Origin: Astropecten irregularis
Lineage: Eukaryota > Echinodermata > Asteroidea > Paxillosida > Astropectinidae
Direction: 5' to 3'
DNA: 64,000 bases
Assembly: GCA_963971285.1 (NCBI GenBank)
Contig: OZ020246.1
Coordinates: forward strand, 17,219,217 to 17,283,216
Shown: in pieces, positions 37,630-50,954 of the stretch
How positions within the stretch are numbered: the first letter of the stretch is position 1
How the letters are laid out: every line of letters starts with the position of its first letter
Program-made: the position numbers and the translations under genes
The notes under the pieces: generated by a model
Seen by the model: the letters and a program-made list of their open reading frames with translations, nothing else
Databases searched by the model: none
Told to the model about the DNA's origin: nothing

Positions 37630-39442
37630 TAAATTTTCCCCAGAAATGAGCAGGCAGTTTTCAAAGGTCGTGTTCAAAATATAGAATTAGACTGCGTGCT
37701 GCCATGTATAGTACACATACAGTTTAAAACGTCATAACGTGATTTATAAATCATTGCAGATTTCGCTAAGCAGGGCGACTTCAGGTTCAAAAATTCAGAT
37801 ATATGATCTACACTGAAAATAAAAAGACACGTGTAATTTTGTTTTTCCTGAGTTTGCCCTAGAAATGAGCAGCCAGATTTCAAAGATCGTGTTCAAAATA
37901 TAGGATTTGACCGCGCGCTGCCATATATAGTACACATACAGTGTAGCACGTCATAACGTGATTTATAAATCATTGCAGATTTCGCGAAGCAGGGCGACTT
38001 CAGGTTCAAAAATTCAGATCTATGATCTACACTGAAAATAAAAAGACACGTGTAATTTTGTTTTTCATGAATTTTCCACAGAAATGAGCAGGCAGTTTTC
38101 AAAGATCGTGTTCAAAATATAGGATAAGACTGCGTGCTGCCATATATAGTACACATACAGTGTAGCACGTCATAACGTGATTTATAAATCATTGCAGATT
38201 TCGCGAAGCAGGGCGACTTCAGGTTCAAAAATTCAGATATATGATCTACACTGAAAATAAAAAGACACGTGTAATTTTGTTTTTCCTGAGTTTGCCCCAG
38301 AAATGAGCAGCCAGATTTCAAAGATCGTGTTCAAAATATAGAATTAGACTGCGTGGTGCCATGTATAGTACACATACAGTTTAAAACGTCATAACGTGAT
38401 TTATAAATCATTGCAGATTTCGCTAAGCAGGGCGACTTCAGGTTCAAAAATTCAGATATATGATCTACACTGAAAATAAAAAGACACGTGTAATTTTGTT
38501 TTTCCTAAATTTTCCCCAGAAATGAGCAGGCAGTTTTCAAAGATAGTGTTCAAAATATAGGATTAGACTGCGTGCTGCCATATATAATACACATACAGTG
38601 TAAACCGGTATTGCATGATATGTAAAATATTACAGATTTCGCTATGCAGGCCGACTTCAGGCTCAAAAATTCAGATATATGATCTACACTGAAAATAAAA
38701 AGACACGTGTAATTTAGTTTTTCCTGAATTTTCCCCAGAAATGAGCAGGCAGTTTTCAAAGATAGTGTTCAAAATATAGGATTGGACAGCGCGCTGTCAT
38801 ATATAATACACATACAGTGTAGCACGTCATATCGTGATTTATAAACCATTGCAGATTTCGCGAAGCAGGGCGACTTCAGGTTCAAAAATTCAGATATATG
38901 ATCTACACTGAAAATAAAAAGACACGTGTAATTTTGTTTTTCCTGAATTTTCCCCAGAAATGAGCAGGCAGTTTTCAAAGATAGTGTTCAAAATATAGGA
39001 TTGGACAGCGCGCTGTCATATATAATACACATACAGTGTAGCACGTCATATCGTGATTTATAAACCATTGCAGATTTCGCGAAGCAGGGCGACTTCAAGT
39101 TCAAAAATTCAGATATATGATCTACACTGAAAATAAAAAGACACGTGTAATTTTGTTTTTCCTGAGTTTGCCCTAGAAATGAGCAGCCAGATTTCAAAGA
39201 TCGTGTTCAAAATATAGGATTTGACCGCGCGCTGCCATATATAGTACACATACAGTGTAGCACGTCATAACGTGATTTATAAATCATTGCAGATTTCGCG
39301 AAGCAGGGCGACTTCAGGTTCAAAAATTCAGATATATGATCTACACTGAAAATAAAAAGACACGTGTAATTTTGTTTTTCCTGAGTTTGCCCCAGAAATG
39401 AGCAGCCAGATGTCAAAGATCGTGTTCAAAATATAGGATTGG

Positions 39443-39719
39443 AAAAATCCTCATGCGCTTTAACAATGGTCCCATGCACAAACCTATGCACGAAGGTGGG
39501 AACTAGACCGAATCTTACTGACTATGACAAATATAATCCCGGACCATTTCATGTCACAACTCCTTTTTGTCCACGCAGGCTCTACGGGCTTGCCTATAAG
39601 CGTGGCATGAGCCAGTCGTCTGGCATAGTCAGTGACATATGGTCAAGTTCCCACCTTCGTAATATGGTTTGTATATGGGCTCATTGCTGAAGCGCGTTAG
39701 GATTTCGTTTTAGGGGGAG
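39443..39719 (+). repeat. Foldback module copy 22 (subfamily E)
   Basis: First copy right of the island. It has GAGCCAGTCG, GACCGAATC and TATGACAAA, and is followed by ACTTAAGTTTCAAAAA, the right-hand composite body. Confidence 0.92.
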
Positions 39720-42280
39720 GATTTCGCTACGCAGGGCGACTTAAGTTTCAAAAATTTAGATCTATGATCTACACTGAAAATAGAAAGACACGTGTAATTT
39801 TGTTTTTCCTGAGTTTGCCCTAGAAATGAGCAGCCAGATTTCAAAGATCGTGTTCAAAATATAGGATTTGACCGCGCGCTGCCATAAATAGTACACATAC
39901 AGTGTAGAACGTCATAACGTGATTTATAAATCATTGCAGATTTCGCTAAGCAGGGCGACTTCAGGCTCAAAAATTCAGATATATGATCTACACTGAAAAT
40001 AAAAAGACACGTGTAATTTTGTTTTTCCTGAATTTTCCCCAGAAATGAGCAGGCAGTTTTCAAAGATAGTGTTCAAAATATAGGATTAGACTGCGTGCTA
40101 CCATATATAATACACATACAGTGTAAACCGGTATTGCATGATATGTAAAATATTACAGATTTCGCTATGCAGGCCGACTTCAGGCTCAAAAATTCAGATA
40201 TATGATCTACACTGAAAATAAAAAGACACGTGTAATTTTGTTTTTCCTGAGTTTGCCCTAGAAATGAGCAGCCAGATTTCAAAGCTCGTGTTCAAAATAT
40301 AGGATTTGACCGCGCGCTGCCATATATAGTACACATACAGTGTAGCACGTCATAACGTGATTTATAAATCATTGCAGATTTCGCGAAGCAGGGCGACTTC
40401 AGGTTCAAAAATTCAGATATATGATCTACACTGAAAATAAAAAGACACGTGTAATTTTGTTTTTCCTGAATTTTCCCCAGAAATGAGCAGGCAGTTTTCA
40501 AAGATAGTGTTCAAAATATAGGATTGGACAGCGCGCTGTCATATATAATACACATACAGTGTAGCACGTCATATCGTGATTTATAAACCATTGCAGATTT
40601 CGCGAAGCAGGGCGACTTCAAGTTCAAAAATTCAGATATATGATCTACACTGAAAATAAAAAGACACGTGTAATTTTGTTTTTCCTGAGTTTGCCCTAGA
40701 AATGAGCAGCCAGATTTCAAAGATCGTGTTCAAAATATAGGATTTGACCGCGCGCTGCCATATATAGTACACATACAGTGTAGCACGTCATAACGTGATT
40801 TATAAATCATTGCAGATTTCGCGAAGCAGGGCGACTTCAGGTTCAAAAATTCAGATATATGATCTGCACTGAAAATAAAAAGACACGTGTAATTTTGTTT
40901 TTCCTGAGTTTGCCCTAGAAATGAGCAGCCAGATTTCAAAGATCGTGTTCAAAATATAGGATTTGACCGCGCGCTGCCATATATAGTACACATACAGTGT
41001 AGCACGTCATATCGTGATTTATAAACCATTGCAGATTTCGCGAAGCAGGGCGACTTCAAGTTCAAAAATTCAGATATATGATCTACACTGAAAATAAAAA
41101 GACACGTGTAATTTTGTTTTCCCTGAATTTTCCCCAGAAATGAGCAGGCAGTTTTCAAAGATCGTGTTCAAAATATAGAATTAGACTGCGTGCTGCCATG
41201 TATAGTACACATACAGTTTAAAACGTCATAACGTGATTTATAAATCATTGCAGATTTCGCTAAGCAGGGCGACTTCAGGTTCAAAAATTCAGATATATGA
41301 TCTACACTGAAAATAAAAAGACACGTGTAATTTTGTTTTTCCTGAATTTTCCCCAGAAATGAGCAGGCAGTTTTCAAAGATAGTGTTCAAAATATAGGAT
41401 TAGACTGCGTGCTGCCATATATAATACACATACAGTGTAAACCGGTATTGCATGATATGTAAAATATTACAGATTTCGCTATGCAGGCCGACTTCAGGCT
41501 CAAAAATTCAGATATATGATCTACACTGAAAATAAAAAGACACGTGTAATTTTGTTTTTCCTGAGTTTGCCCTAGAAATGAGCAGCCAGATTTCAAAGAT
41601 CGTGTTCAAAATATAGGATTTGACCGCGCGCTGCCATATATAGTACACATACAGTGTAGCACGTCATAACGTGATTTATAAATCATTGCAGATTTCGCGA
41701 AGCAGGGCGACTTCAGGTTCAAAAATTCAGATATATGATCTACACTGAAAATAAAAAAAACACGTGTAATTTTGTTTTTCCTGAATTTTCCCCAGAAATG
41801 AGCAGGCAGTTTTCAAAGATAGTGTTCAAAATATAGGATTGGACAGCGCGCTGTCATATATAATACACATACAGTGTAGCACGTCATATCGTGATTTATA
41901 AACCATTGCAGATTTCGCGAAGCAGGGCGACTTCAAGTTCAAAAATTCAGATATATGATCTACACTGAAAATAAAAAGACACGTGTAATTTTGTTTTTCC
42001 TGAGTTTGCCCTAGAAATGAGCAGCCAGATTTCAAAGATCGTGTTCAAAATATAGGATTTGACCGCGCGCTGCCATATATAGTACACATACAGTGTAGCA
42101 CGTCATAACGTGATTTATAAATCATTGCAGATTTCGCGAAGCAGGGCGACTTCAGGTTCAAAAATTCAGATATATGATCTACACTGAAAATAAAAAGACA
42201 CGTGTAATTTTGTTTTTCCTGAGTTTGCCCCAGAAATGAGCAGCCAGATGTCAAAGATCGTGTTCAAAATATAGGATTGG

Positions 42281-42557
42281 AAAAATCCTCATGCGCTTTA
42301 ACAATGGTCCCATGCACAAACCTATGCACGAAGGTGGGAACTAGACCGAATCTTACTGACTATGACAAATATAATCCCGGACCATTTCATGTCACAACTC
42401 CTTTTTGTCCACGCAGGCTCTACGGGCTTGCCTATAAGCGTGGCATGAGCCAGTCGTCTGGCATAGTCAGTGACATATGGTCAAGTTCCCACCTTCGTAA
42501 TATGGTTTGTATATGGGCTCATTGCTGAAGCGCGTTAGGATTTCGTTTTAGGGGGAG
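42281..42557 (+). repeat. Foldback module copy 23 (subfamily E)
   Basis: Subfamily E sequence, followed by ACTTAAGTTT. The next module starts only 647 bp away. Confidence 0.92.
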
Positions 42558-42927
42558 GATTTCGCTACGCAGGGCGACTTAAGTTTCAAAAATTCAGATC
42601 TATGATCTACACTGAAAATAGAAAGACACGTGTAATTTTGTTTTTCCTGAGTTTGCCCTAGAAATGAGCAGCCAGATTTCAAAGATCGTGTTCAAAATAT
42701 AGGATTTGACCGCGCGCTGCCATAAATAGTACACATACAGTGTAGAACGTCATAACGTGATTTATAAATCATTGCAGATTTCGCTAAGCAGGGCGACTTC
42801 AGGCTCAAAAATTCAGATATATGATCTACACTGAAAATAAAAAGACACGTGTAATTTTGTTTTTCCTGAGTTTGCCCCAGAAATGAGCAGCCAGATGTAA
42901 AAGATCGTGTTCAAAATATAGGATTGG

Positions 42928-43204
42928 AAAAATCCTCATGCGCTTTAACAATGGTCCCATGCACAAACCTATACACGAAGGTGGGAACTAGACCGAATCT
43001 TACTGACTATGACAAATATAATCCCGGACCATTTCATGTCACAACTCCTTTTTGTCCACGCAGGCTCTACGGGCTTGCCTATAAGCGTGGCATGAGCCAG
43101 TCGTCTGGCATAGTCAGTGACATATGGTCAAGTTCCCACCTTCGTAATATGGTTTGTATATGGGCTCATTGCTGAAGCGCGTTAGGATTTCGTTTTAGGG
43201 GGAG
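42928..43204 (+). repeat. Foldback module copy 24 (subfamily E, TATACACG variant)
   Basis: Carries CCTATACACG (others CCTATGCACG) in the left arm, shared only with the copy at 45317. The preceding monomer tail reads AGATGTAAAAG instead of AGATGTCAAAG. Confidence 0.92.
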
Positions 43205-44669
43205 GATTTCGCTACGCAGGGCGACTTAAGTTTCAAAAATTCAGATCTATGATCTACACTGAAAATAGAAAGACACGTGTAATTTTGTTTTTCCTGAGTT
43301 TGCCCTAGAAATGAGCAGCCAGATTTCAAAGATCGTGTTCAAAATATAGGATTTGACCGCGCGCTGCCATAAATAGTACACATACAGTGTAGAACGTCAT
43401 AACGTGATTTATAAATCATTGCAGATTTCGCTAAGCAGGGCGACTTCAGGCTCAAAAATTCAGATATATGATCTACACTGAAAATAAAAAGACACGTGTA
43501 ATTTTGTTTTTCCTGAATTTTCCCCAGAAATGAGCAGGCAGTTTTCAAAGATAGTGTTCAAAATATAGGATTAGACTGCGTGCTACCATATATAATACAC
43601 ATACAGTGTAAACCGGTATTGCATGATATGTAAAATATTACAGATTTCGCTATGCAGGCCGACTTCAGGCTCAAAAATTCAGATATATGATCTACACTGA
43701 AAATAAAAAGACACGTGTAATTTTGTTTTTCCTGAGTTTGCCCTAGAAATGAGCAGCCAGATTTCAAAGCTCGTGTTCAAAATATAGGATTTGACCGCGC
43801 GCTGCCATATATAGTACACATACAGTGTAGCACGTCATAACGTGATTTATAAATCATTGCAGATTTCGCGAAGCAGGGCGACTTCAGGTTCAAAAATTCA
43901 GATATATGATCTACACTGAAAATAAAAAGACACGTGTAATTTTGTTTTTCCTGAATTTTCCCCAGAAATGAGCAGGCAGTTTTCAAAGATAGTGTTCAAA
44001 ATAGAGGATTGGACAGCGCGCTGTCATATATAATACACATACAGTGTAGCACGTCATATCGTGATTTATAAACCATTGCAGATTTCGCGAAGCAGGGCGA
44101 CTTCAAGTTCAAAAATTCAGATATATGATCTACACTGAAAATAAAAAGACACGTGTAATTTTGTTTTTCCTGAGTTTGCCCTAGAAATGAGCAGCCAGAT
44201 TTCAAAGATCGTGTTCAAAATATAGGATTTGACCGCGCGCTGCCATATATAGTACACATACAGTGTAGCACGTCATAACGTGATTTATAAATCATTGCAG
44301 ATTTCGCGAAGCAGGGCGACTTCAGGTTCAAAAATTCAGATATATGATCTGCACTGAAAATAAAAAGACACGTGTAATTTTGTTTTTCCTGAGTTTGCCC
44401 TAGAAATGAGCAGCCAGATTTCAAAGATCGTGTTCAAAATATAGGATTTGACCGCGCGCTGCCATATATAGTACACATACAGTGTAGCACGTCATAACGT
44501 GATTTATAAATCATTGCAGATTTCGCGAAGCAGGGCGACTTCAGGTTCAAAAATTCAGATATATGATCTACACTGAAAATAAAAAGACACGTGTAATTTT
44601 GTTTTTCCTGAGTTTGCCCCAGAAATGAGCAGCCAGATGTAAAAGATCGTGTTCAAAATATAGGATTGG

Positions 44670-44946
44670 AAAAATCCTCATGCGCTTTAACAATGGTCCC
44701 ATGCACAAACCTATGCACGAAGGTGGGAACTAGACCGAATCTTACTGACTATGACAAATATAATCCCGGACCATTTCATGTCACAACTCCTTTTTGTCCA
44801 CGCAGGCTCTACGGGCTTGCCTATAAGCGTGGCATGAGCCAGTCGTCTGGCATAGTCAGTGACATATGGTCAAGTTCCCACCTTCGTAATATGGTTTGTA
44901 TATGGGCTCATTGCTGAAGCGCGTTAGGATTTCGTTTTAGGGGGAG
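44670..44946 (+). repeat. Foldback module copy 25 (subfamily E)
   Basis: Subfamily E sequence, preceded by the AGATGTAAAAG tail. Confidence 0.92.
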
Positions 44947-45316
44947 GATTTCGCTACGCAGGGCGACTTAAGTTTCAAAAATTCAGATCTATGATCTACA
45001 CTGAAAATAGAAAGACACGTGTAATTTTGTTTTTCCTGAGTTTGCCCTAGAAATGAGCAGCCAGATTTCAAAGATCGTGTTCAAAATATAGGATTTGACC
45101 GCGCGCTGCCATAAATAGTACACATACAGTGTAGAACGTCATAACGTGATTTATAAATCATTGCAGATTTCGCTAAGCAGGGCGACTTCAGGCTCAAAAA
45201 TTCAGATATATGATCTACACTGAAAATAAAAAGACACGTGTTATTTTGTTTTTCCTGAGTTTGCCCCAGAAATGAGCAGCCAGATGTAAAAGATCGTGTT
45301 CAAAATATAGGATTGG

Positions 45317-45593
45317 AAAAATCCTCATGCGCTTTAACAATGGTCCCATGCACAAACCTATACACGAAGGTGGGAACTAGACCGAATCTTACTGACTATG
45401 ACAAATATAATCCCGGACCATTTCATGTCACAACTCCTTTTTGTCCACGCAGGCTCTACGGGCTTGCCTATAAGCGTGGCATGAGCCAGTCGTCTGGCAT
45501 AGTCAGTGACATATGGTCAAGTTCCCACCTTCGTAATATGGTTTGTATATGGGCTCATTGCTGAAGCGCGTTAGGATTTCGTTTTAGGGGGAG
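45317..45593 (+). repeat. Foldback module copy 26 (subfamily E, TATACACG variant)
   Basis: Shares CCTATACACG and the AGATGTAAAAG tail with the copy at 42928, 2,389 bp away. Confidence 0.92.
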
Positions 45594-47058
45594 GATTTCG
45601 CTACGCAGGGCGACTTAAGTTTCAAAAATTCAGATCTATGATCTACACTGAAAATAGAAAGACACGTGTAATTTTGTTTTTCCTGAGTTTGCCCTAGAAA
45701 TGAGCAGCCAGATTTCAAAAATCGTGTTCAAAATATAGGATTTGACCGCGCGCTGCCATAAATAGTACACATACAGTGTAGAACGTCATAACGTGATTTA
45801 TAAATCATTGCAGATTTCGCTAAGCAGGGCGACTTCAGGCTCAAAAATTCAGATATATGATCTACACTGAAAATAAAAAGACACGTGTAATTTTGTTTTT
45901 CCTGAATTTTCCCCAGAAATGAGCAGGCAGTTTTCAAAGATAGTGTTCAAAATATAGGATTAGACTGCGTGCTACCATATATAATACACATACAGTGTAA
46001 ACCGGTATTGCATGATATGTAAAATATTACAGATTTCGCTATGCAGGCCGACTTCAGGCTCAAAAATTCAGATATATGATCTACACTGAAAATAAAAAGA
46101 CACGTGTAATTTTGTTTTTCCTGAGTTTGCCCTAGAAATGAGCAGCCAGATTTCAAAGATCGTGTTCAAAATATAGGATTTGACCGCGCGCTGCCATATA
46201 TAGTACACATACAGTGTAGCACGTCATAACGTGATTTATAAATCATTGCAGATTTCGCGAAGCAGGGCAACTTCAGGTTCAAAAATTCAGATATATGATC
46301 TACACTGAAAATAAAAAGACACGTGTAATTTAGTTTTTCCTGAATTTTCCCCAGAAATGAGCAGGCAGTTTTCAAAGATAGTGTTCAAAATATAGGATTG
46401 GACAGCGCGCTGTCATATATAATACACATACAGTGTAGCACGTCATATCGTGATTTATAAACCATTGCAGATTTCGCGAAGCAGGGCGACTTCAGGTTCA
46501 AAAATTCAGATATATGATCTACACTGAAAATAAAAAGACACGTGTAATTTTGTTTTTCCTGAATTTTCCCCAGAAATGAGCAGGCAGTTTTCAAAGATAG
46601 TGTTCAAAATATAGGATTGGACAGCGCGCTGTCATATATAATACACATACAGTGTAGCACGTCATATCGTGATTTATAAACCATTGCAGATTTCGCGAAG
46701 CAGGGCGACTTCAAGTTCAAAAATTCAGATATATGATCTACACTGAAAATAAAAAGACACGTGTAATTTTGTTTTTCCTGAGTTTGCCCTAGAAATGAGC
46801 AGCCAGATTTCAAAGATCGTGTTCAAAATATAGGATTTGACCGCGCGCTGCCATATATAGTACACATACAGTGTAGCACGTCATAACGTGATTTATAAAT
46901 CATTGCAGATTTCGCGAAGCAGGGCGACTTCAGGTTCAAAAATTCAGATATATGATCTACACTGAAAATAAAAAGACACGTGTAATTTTGTTTTTCCTGA
47001 GTTTGCCCCAGAAATGAGCAGCCAGATGTCAAAGATCGTGTTCAAAATATAGGATTGG

Positions 47059-47335
47059 AAAAATCCTCATGCGCTTTAACAATGGTCCCATGCACAAACC
47101 TATGCACGAAGGTGGGAACTAGACCGAATCTTACTGACTATGACAAATATAATCCCGGACCATTTCATGTCACAACTCCTTTTTGTCCACGCAGGCTCTA
47201 CGGGCTTGCCTATAAGCGTGGCATGAGCCAGTCGTCTGGCATAGTCAGTGACATATGGTCAAGTTCCCACCTTCGTAATATGGTTTGTATATGGGCTCAT
47301 TGCTGAAGCGCGTTAGGATTTCGTTTTAGGGGGAG
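47059..47335 (+). repeat. Foldback module copy 27 (subfamily E)
   Basis: Counterpart of the copy at 39443 (offset 7,616). Both are followed by the unusual AATTTAGATCTATG. Confidence 0.92.
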
Positions 47336-49895
47336 GATTTCGCTACGCAGGGCGACTTAAGTTTCAAAAATTTAGATCTATGATCTACACTGAAAATAGA
47401 AAGACACGTGTAATTTTGTTTTTCCTGAGTTTGCCCTAGAAATGAGCAGCCAGATTTCAAAGATCGTGTTCAAAATATAGGATTTGACCGCGCGCTGCCA
47501 TAAATAGTACACATACAGTGTAGAACGTCATAACGTGATTTATAAATCATTGCAGATTTCGCTAAGCAGGGCGACTTCAGGCTCAAAAATTCAGATATAT
47601 GATCTACACTGAAAATAAAAAGACACGTGTAATTTTGTTTTTCCTGAATTTTCCCCAGAAATGAGCAGGCAGTTTTCAAAGATAGTGTTCAAAATATAGG
47701 ATTAGACTGCGTGCTACCATATATAATACACATACAGTGTAAACCGGTATTGCATGATATGTAAAATATTACAGATTTCGCTATGCAGGCCGACTTCAGG
47801 CTCAAAAATTCAGATATATGATCTACACTGAAAATAAAAAGACACGTGTAATTTTGTTTTTCCTGAGTTTGCCCTAGAAATGAGCAGCCAGATTTCAAAG
47901 CTCGTGTTCAAAATATAGGATTTGACCGCGCGCTGCCATATATAGTACACATACAGTGTAGCACGTCATAACGTGATTTATAAATCATTGCAGATTTCGC
48001 GAAGCAGGGCGACTTCAGGTTCAAAAATTCAGATATATGATCTACACTGAAAATAAAAAGACACGTGTAATTTTGTTTTTCCTGAATTTTCCCCAGAAAT
48101 GAGCAGGCAGTTTTCAAAGATAGTGTTCAAAATATAGGATTGGACAGCGCGCTGTCATATATAATACACATACAGTGTAGCACGTCATATCGTGATTTAT
48201 AAACCATTGCAGATTTCGCGAAGCAGGGCGACTTCAAGTTCAAAAATTCAGATATATGATCTACACTGAAAATAAAAAGACACGTGTAATTTTGTTTTTC
48301 CTGAGTTTGCCCTAGAAATGAGCAGCCAGATTTCAAAGATCGTGTTCAAAATATAGGATTTGACCGCGCGCTGCCATATATAGTACACATACAGTGTAGC
48401 ACGTCATAACGTGATTTATAAATCATTGCAGATTTCGCGAAGCAGGGCGACTTCAGGTTCAAAAATTCAGATATATGATCTGCACTGAAAATAAAAAGAC
48501 ACGTGTAATTTTGTTTTTCCTGAGTTTGCCCTAGAAATGAGCAGCCAGATTTCAAAGATCGTGTTCAAAATATAGGATTTGACCGCGCGCTGCCATATAT
48601 AGTACACATACAGTGTAGCACGTCATATCGTGATTTATAAACCATTGCAGATTTCGCGAAGCAGGGCGACTTCAAGTTCAAAAATTCAGATATATGATCT
48701 ACACTGAAAATAAAAAGACACGTGTAATTTTGTTTTCCCTGAATTTTCCCCAGAAATGAGCAGGCAGTTTTCAAAGATCGTGTTCAAAATATAGAATTAG
48801 ACTGCGTGCTGCCATGTATAGTACACATACAGTTTAAAACGTCATAACGTGATTTATAAATCATTGCAGATTTCGCTAAGCAGGGCGACTTCAGGTTCAA
48901 AAATTCAGATATATGATCTACACTGAAAATAAAAAGACACGTGTAATTTTGTTTTTCCTGAATTTTCCCCAGAAATGAGCAGGCAGTTTTCAAAGATAGT
49001 GTTCAAAATATAGGATTAGACTGCGTGCTGCCATATATAATACACATACAGTGTAAACCGGTATTGCATGATATGTAAAATATTACAGATTTCGCTATGC
49101 AGGCCGACTTCAGGCTCAAAAATTCAGATATATGATCTACACTGAAAATAAAAAGACACGTGTAATTTTGTTTTTCCTGAGTTTGCCCTAGAAATGAGCA
49201 GCCAGATTTCAAAGATCGTGTTCAAAATATAGGATTTGACCGCGCGCTGCCATATATAGTACACATACAGTGTAGCACGTCATAACGTGATTTATAAATC
49301 ATTGCAGATTTCGCGAAGCAGGGCGACTTCAGGTTCAAAAATTCAGATATATGATCTACACTGAAAATAAAAAAACACGTGTAATTTTGTTTTTCCTGAA
49401 TTTTCCCCAGAAATGAGCAGGCAGTTTTCAAAGATAGTGTTCAAAATATAGGATTGGACAGCGCGCTGTCATATATAATACACATACAGTGTAGCACGTC
49501 ATATCGTGATTTATAAACCATTGCAGATTTCGCGAAGCAGGGCGACTTCAAGTTCAAAAATTCAGATATATGATCTACACTGAAAATAAAAAGACACGTG
49601 TAATTTTGTTTTTCCTGAGTTTGCCCTCGAAATGAGCAGCCAGATTTCAAAGATCGTGTTCAAAATATAGGATTTGACCGCGCGCTGCCATATATAGTAC
49701 ACATACAGTGTAGCACGTCATAACGTGATTTATAAATCATTGCAGATTTCGCGAAGCAGGGCGAATTCAGGTTCAAAAATTCAGATATATGATCTACACT
49801 GAAAATAAAAAGACACGTGTAATTTTGTTTTTCCTGAGTTTGCCCCAGAAATGAGCAGCCAGATGTCAAAGATCGTGTTCAAAATATAGGATTGG

Positions 49896-50172
49896 AAAAA
49901 TCCTCATGCGCTTTAACAATGGTCCCATGCACAAACCTATGCACGAAGGTGGGAACTAGACCGAATCTTACTGACTATGACAAATATAATCCCGGACCAT
50001 TTCATGTCACAACTCCTTTTTGTCCACGCAGGCTCTACGGGCTTGCCTATAAGCGTGGCATGAGCCAGTCGTCTGGCATAGTCAGTGACATATGGTCAAG
50101 TTCCCACCTTCGTAATATGGTTTGTATATGGGCTCATTGCTGAAGCGCGTTAGGATTTCGTTTTAGGGGAAG
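49896..50172 (+). repeat. Foldback module copy 28 (subfamily E, private change)
   Basis: Private TTTTAGGGGAAGG at the right end (others TTTTAGGGGGAGG). The following body is ACTTCAGTTTCAAAAA, a mix of left-type and right-type composites. Confidence 0.92.
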
Positions 50173-50954
50173 GATTTCGCTACGCAGGGCGACTTCAGTT
50201 TCAAAAATTCAGATCTATGATCTACACTGAAAATAGAAAGACACGTGTAATTTTGTTTTCCCTGAGTTTGCCCTAGAAATGAGCAGCCAGATTTCAAAGA
50301 TCGTGTTCAAAATATAGGATTTGACCGCGCGCTGCCATAAATAGTACACATACAGTGTAGAACGTCATAACGTGATTTATAAATCATTGCAGATTTCGCT
50401 AAGCAGGGCGACTTCAGGCTCAAAAATTCAGATATATGATCTACACTGAAAATAAAAAGACACGTGTAATTTTGTTTTCCCTGAATTTTCCCCAGAAATG
50501 ATCAGGCAGTTTTCAAAGATCGTGTTCAAAATATAGGATTAGACTGCGTGCTGCCATATATAGTACACATACAGTGTAGAAAGTCATAACGTGATTTATA
50601 AATCATTGCAGATTTCGCTAAGCAGGGCGACTTCAGGTTCAAAAATTCACATATATGATCTACACTGAAAATAAAAAGACACGTGTAATTTTGTTTTCCC
50701 TGAATTTTCCCCAGAAATGATCAGGCAGTTTTCAAAGATCGTGCTCAAAATATAGGATTGGATAGCGCGCTTTCATATATAATACACATACAGTGTAGCA
50801 CGTCATAACGTGATTTATAAATCATTGCAGATTTCGCTAAGCAGGGCGACTTCAGGTTCAAAAATTCAGATATATGATCTACACTGAAAATAAAAAGACA
50901 CGTGTAATTTTGTTTTCCCTGAATTTTCCCCAGAAATGAGCAGGCAGTTTTTAA

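Larger units (their letters stand above)
38712..42560 (+). repeat. Segmental repeat, first copy (partner about 46328-50170)
   Basis: Monomer order and the module at 39443 recur 7,616 bp downstream. Shared rare marks are AATTTAGTTTTTCC near 38711 and 46327, AATTTAGATCTATG after the module, and TGCTACCATA in the CCGG-type monomer. The loss of G in AAAAAGACACG (near 41755 and 49371) is shared, and a 1-bp length difference there changes the offset to 7,615. Confidence 0.82.
42264..46156 (+). repeat. Paired-module block, 647/1742-bp alternation (period 2,389 bp)
   Basis: Modules alternate at spacings of 647, 1742, 647 and 1742 bp. Each 647-bp interval is one composite plus one plain monomer, the tightest module packing in the window. 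The pair at 42264 matches the pair at 44653 (TATACACG in the second module of each). Similarity continues to about 46.15 kb, after which the sequence switches to the 7,616-bp-offset block. Confidence 0.85.
46328..50172 (+). repeat. Segmental repeat, second copy
   Basis: Second copy of the 38.7-42.6-kb segment. Private changes include GCCCTCGAAATG near 49625 (GCCCTAGAAATG in copy one) and the module change at 50170. Confidence 0.82.
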
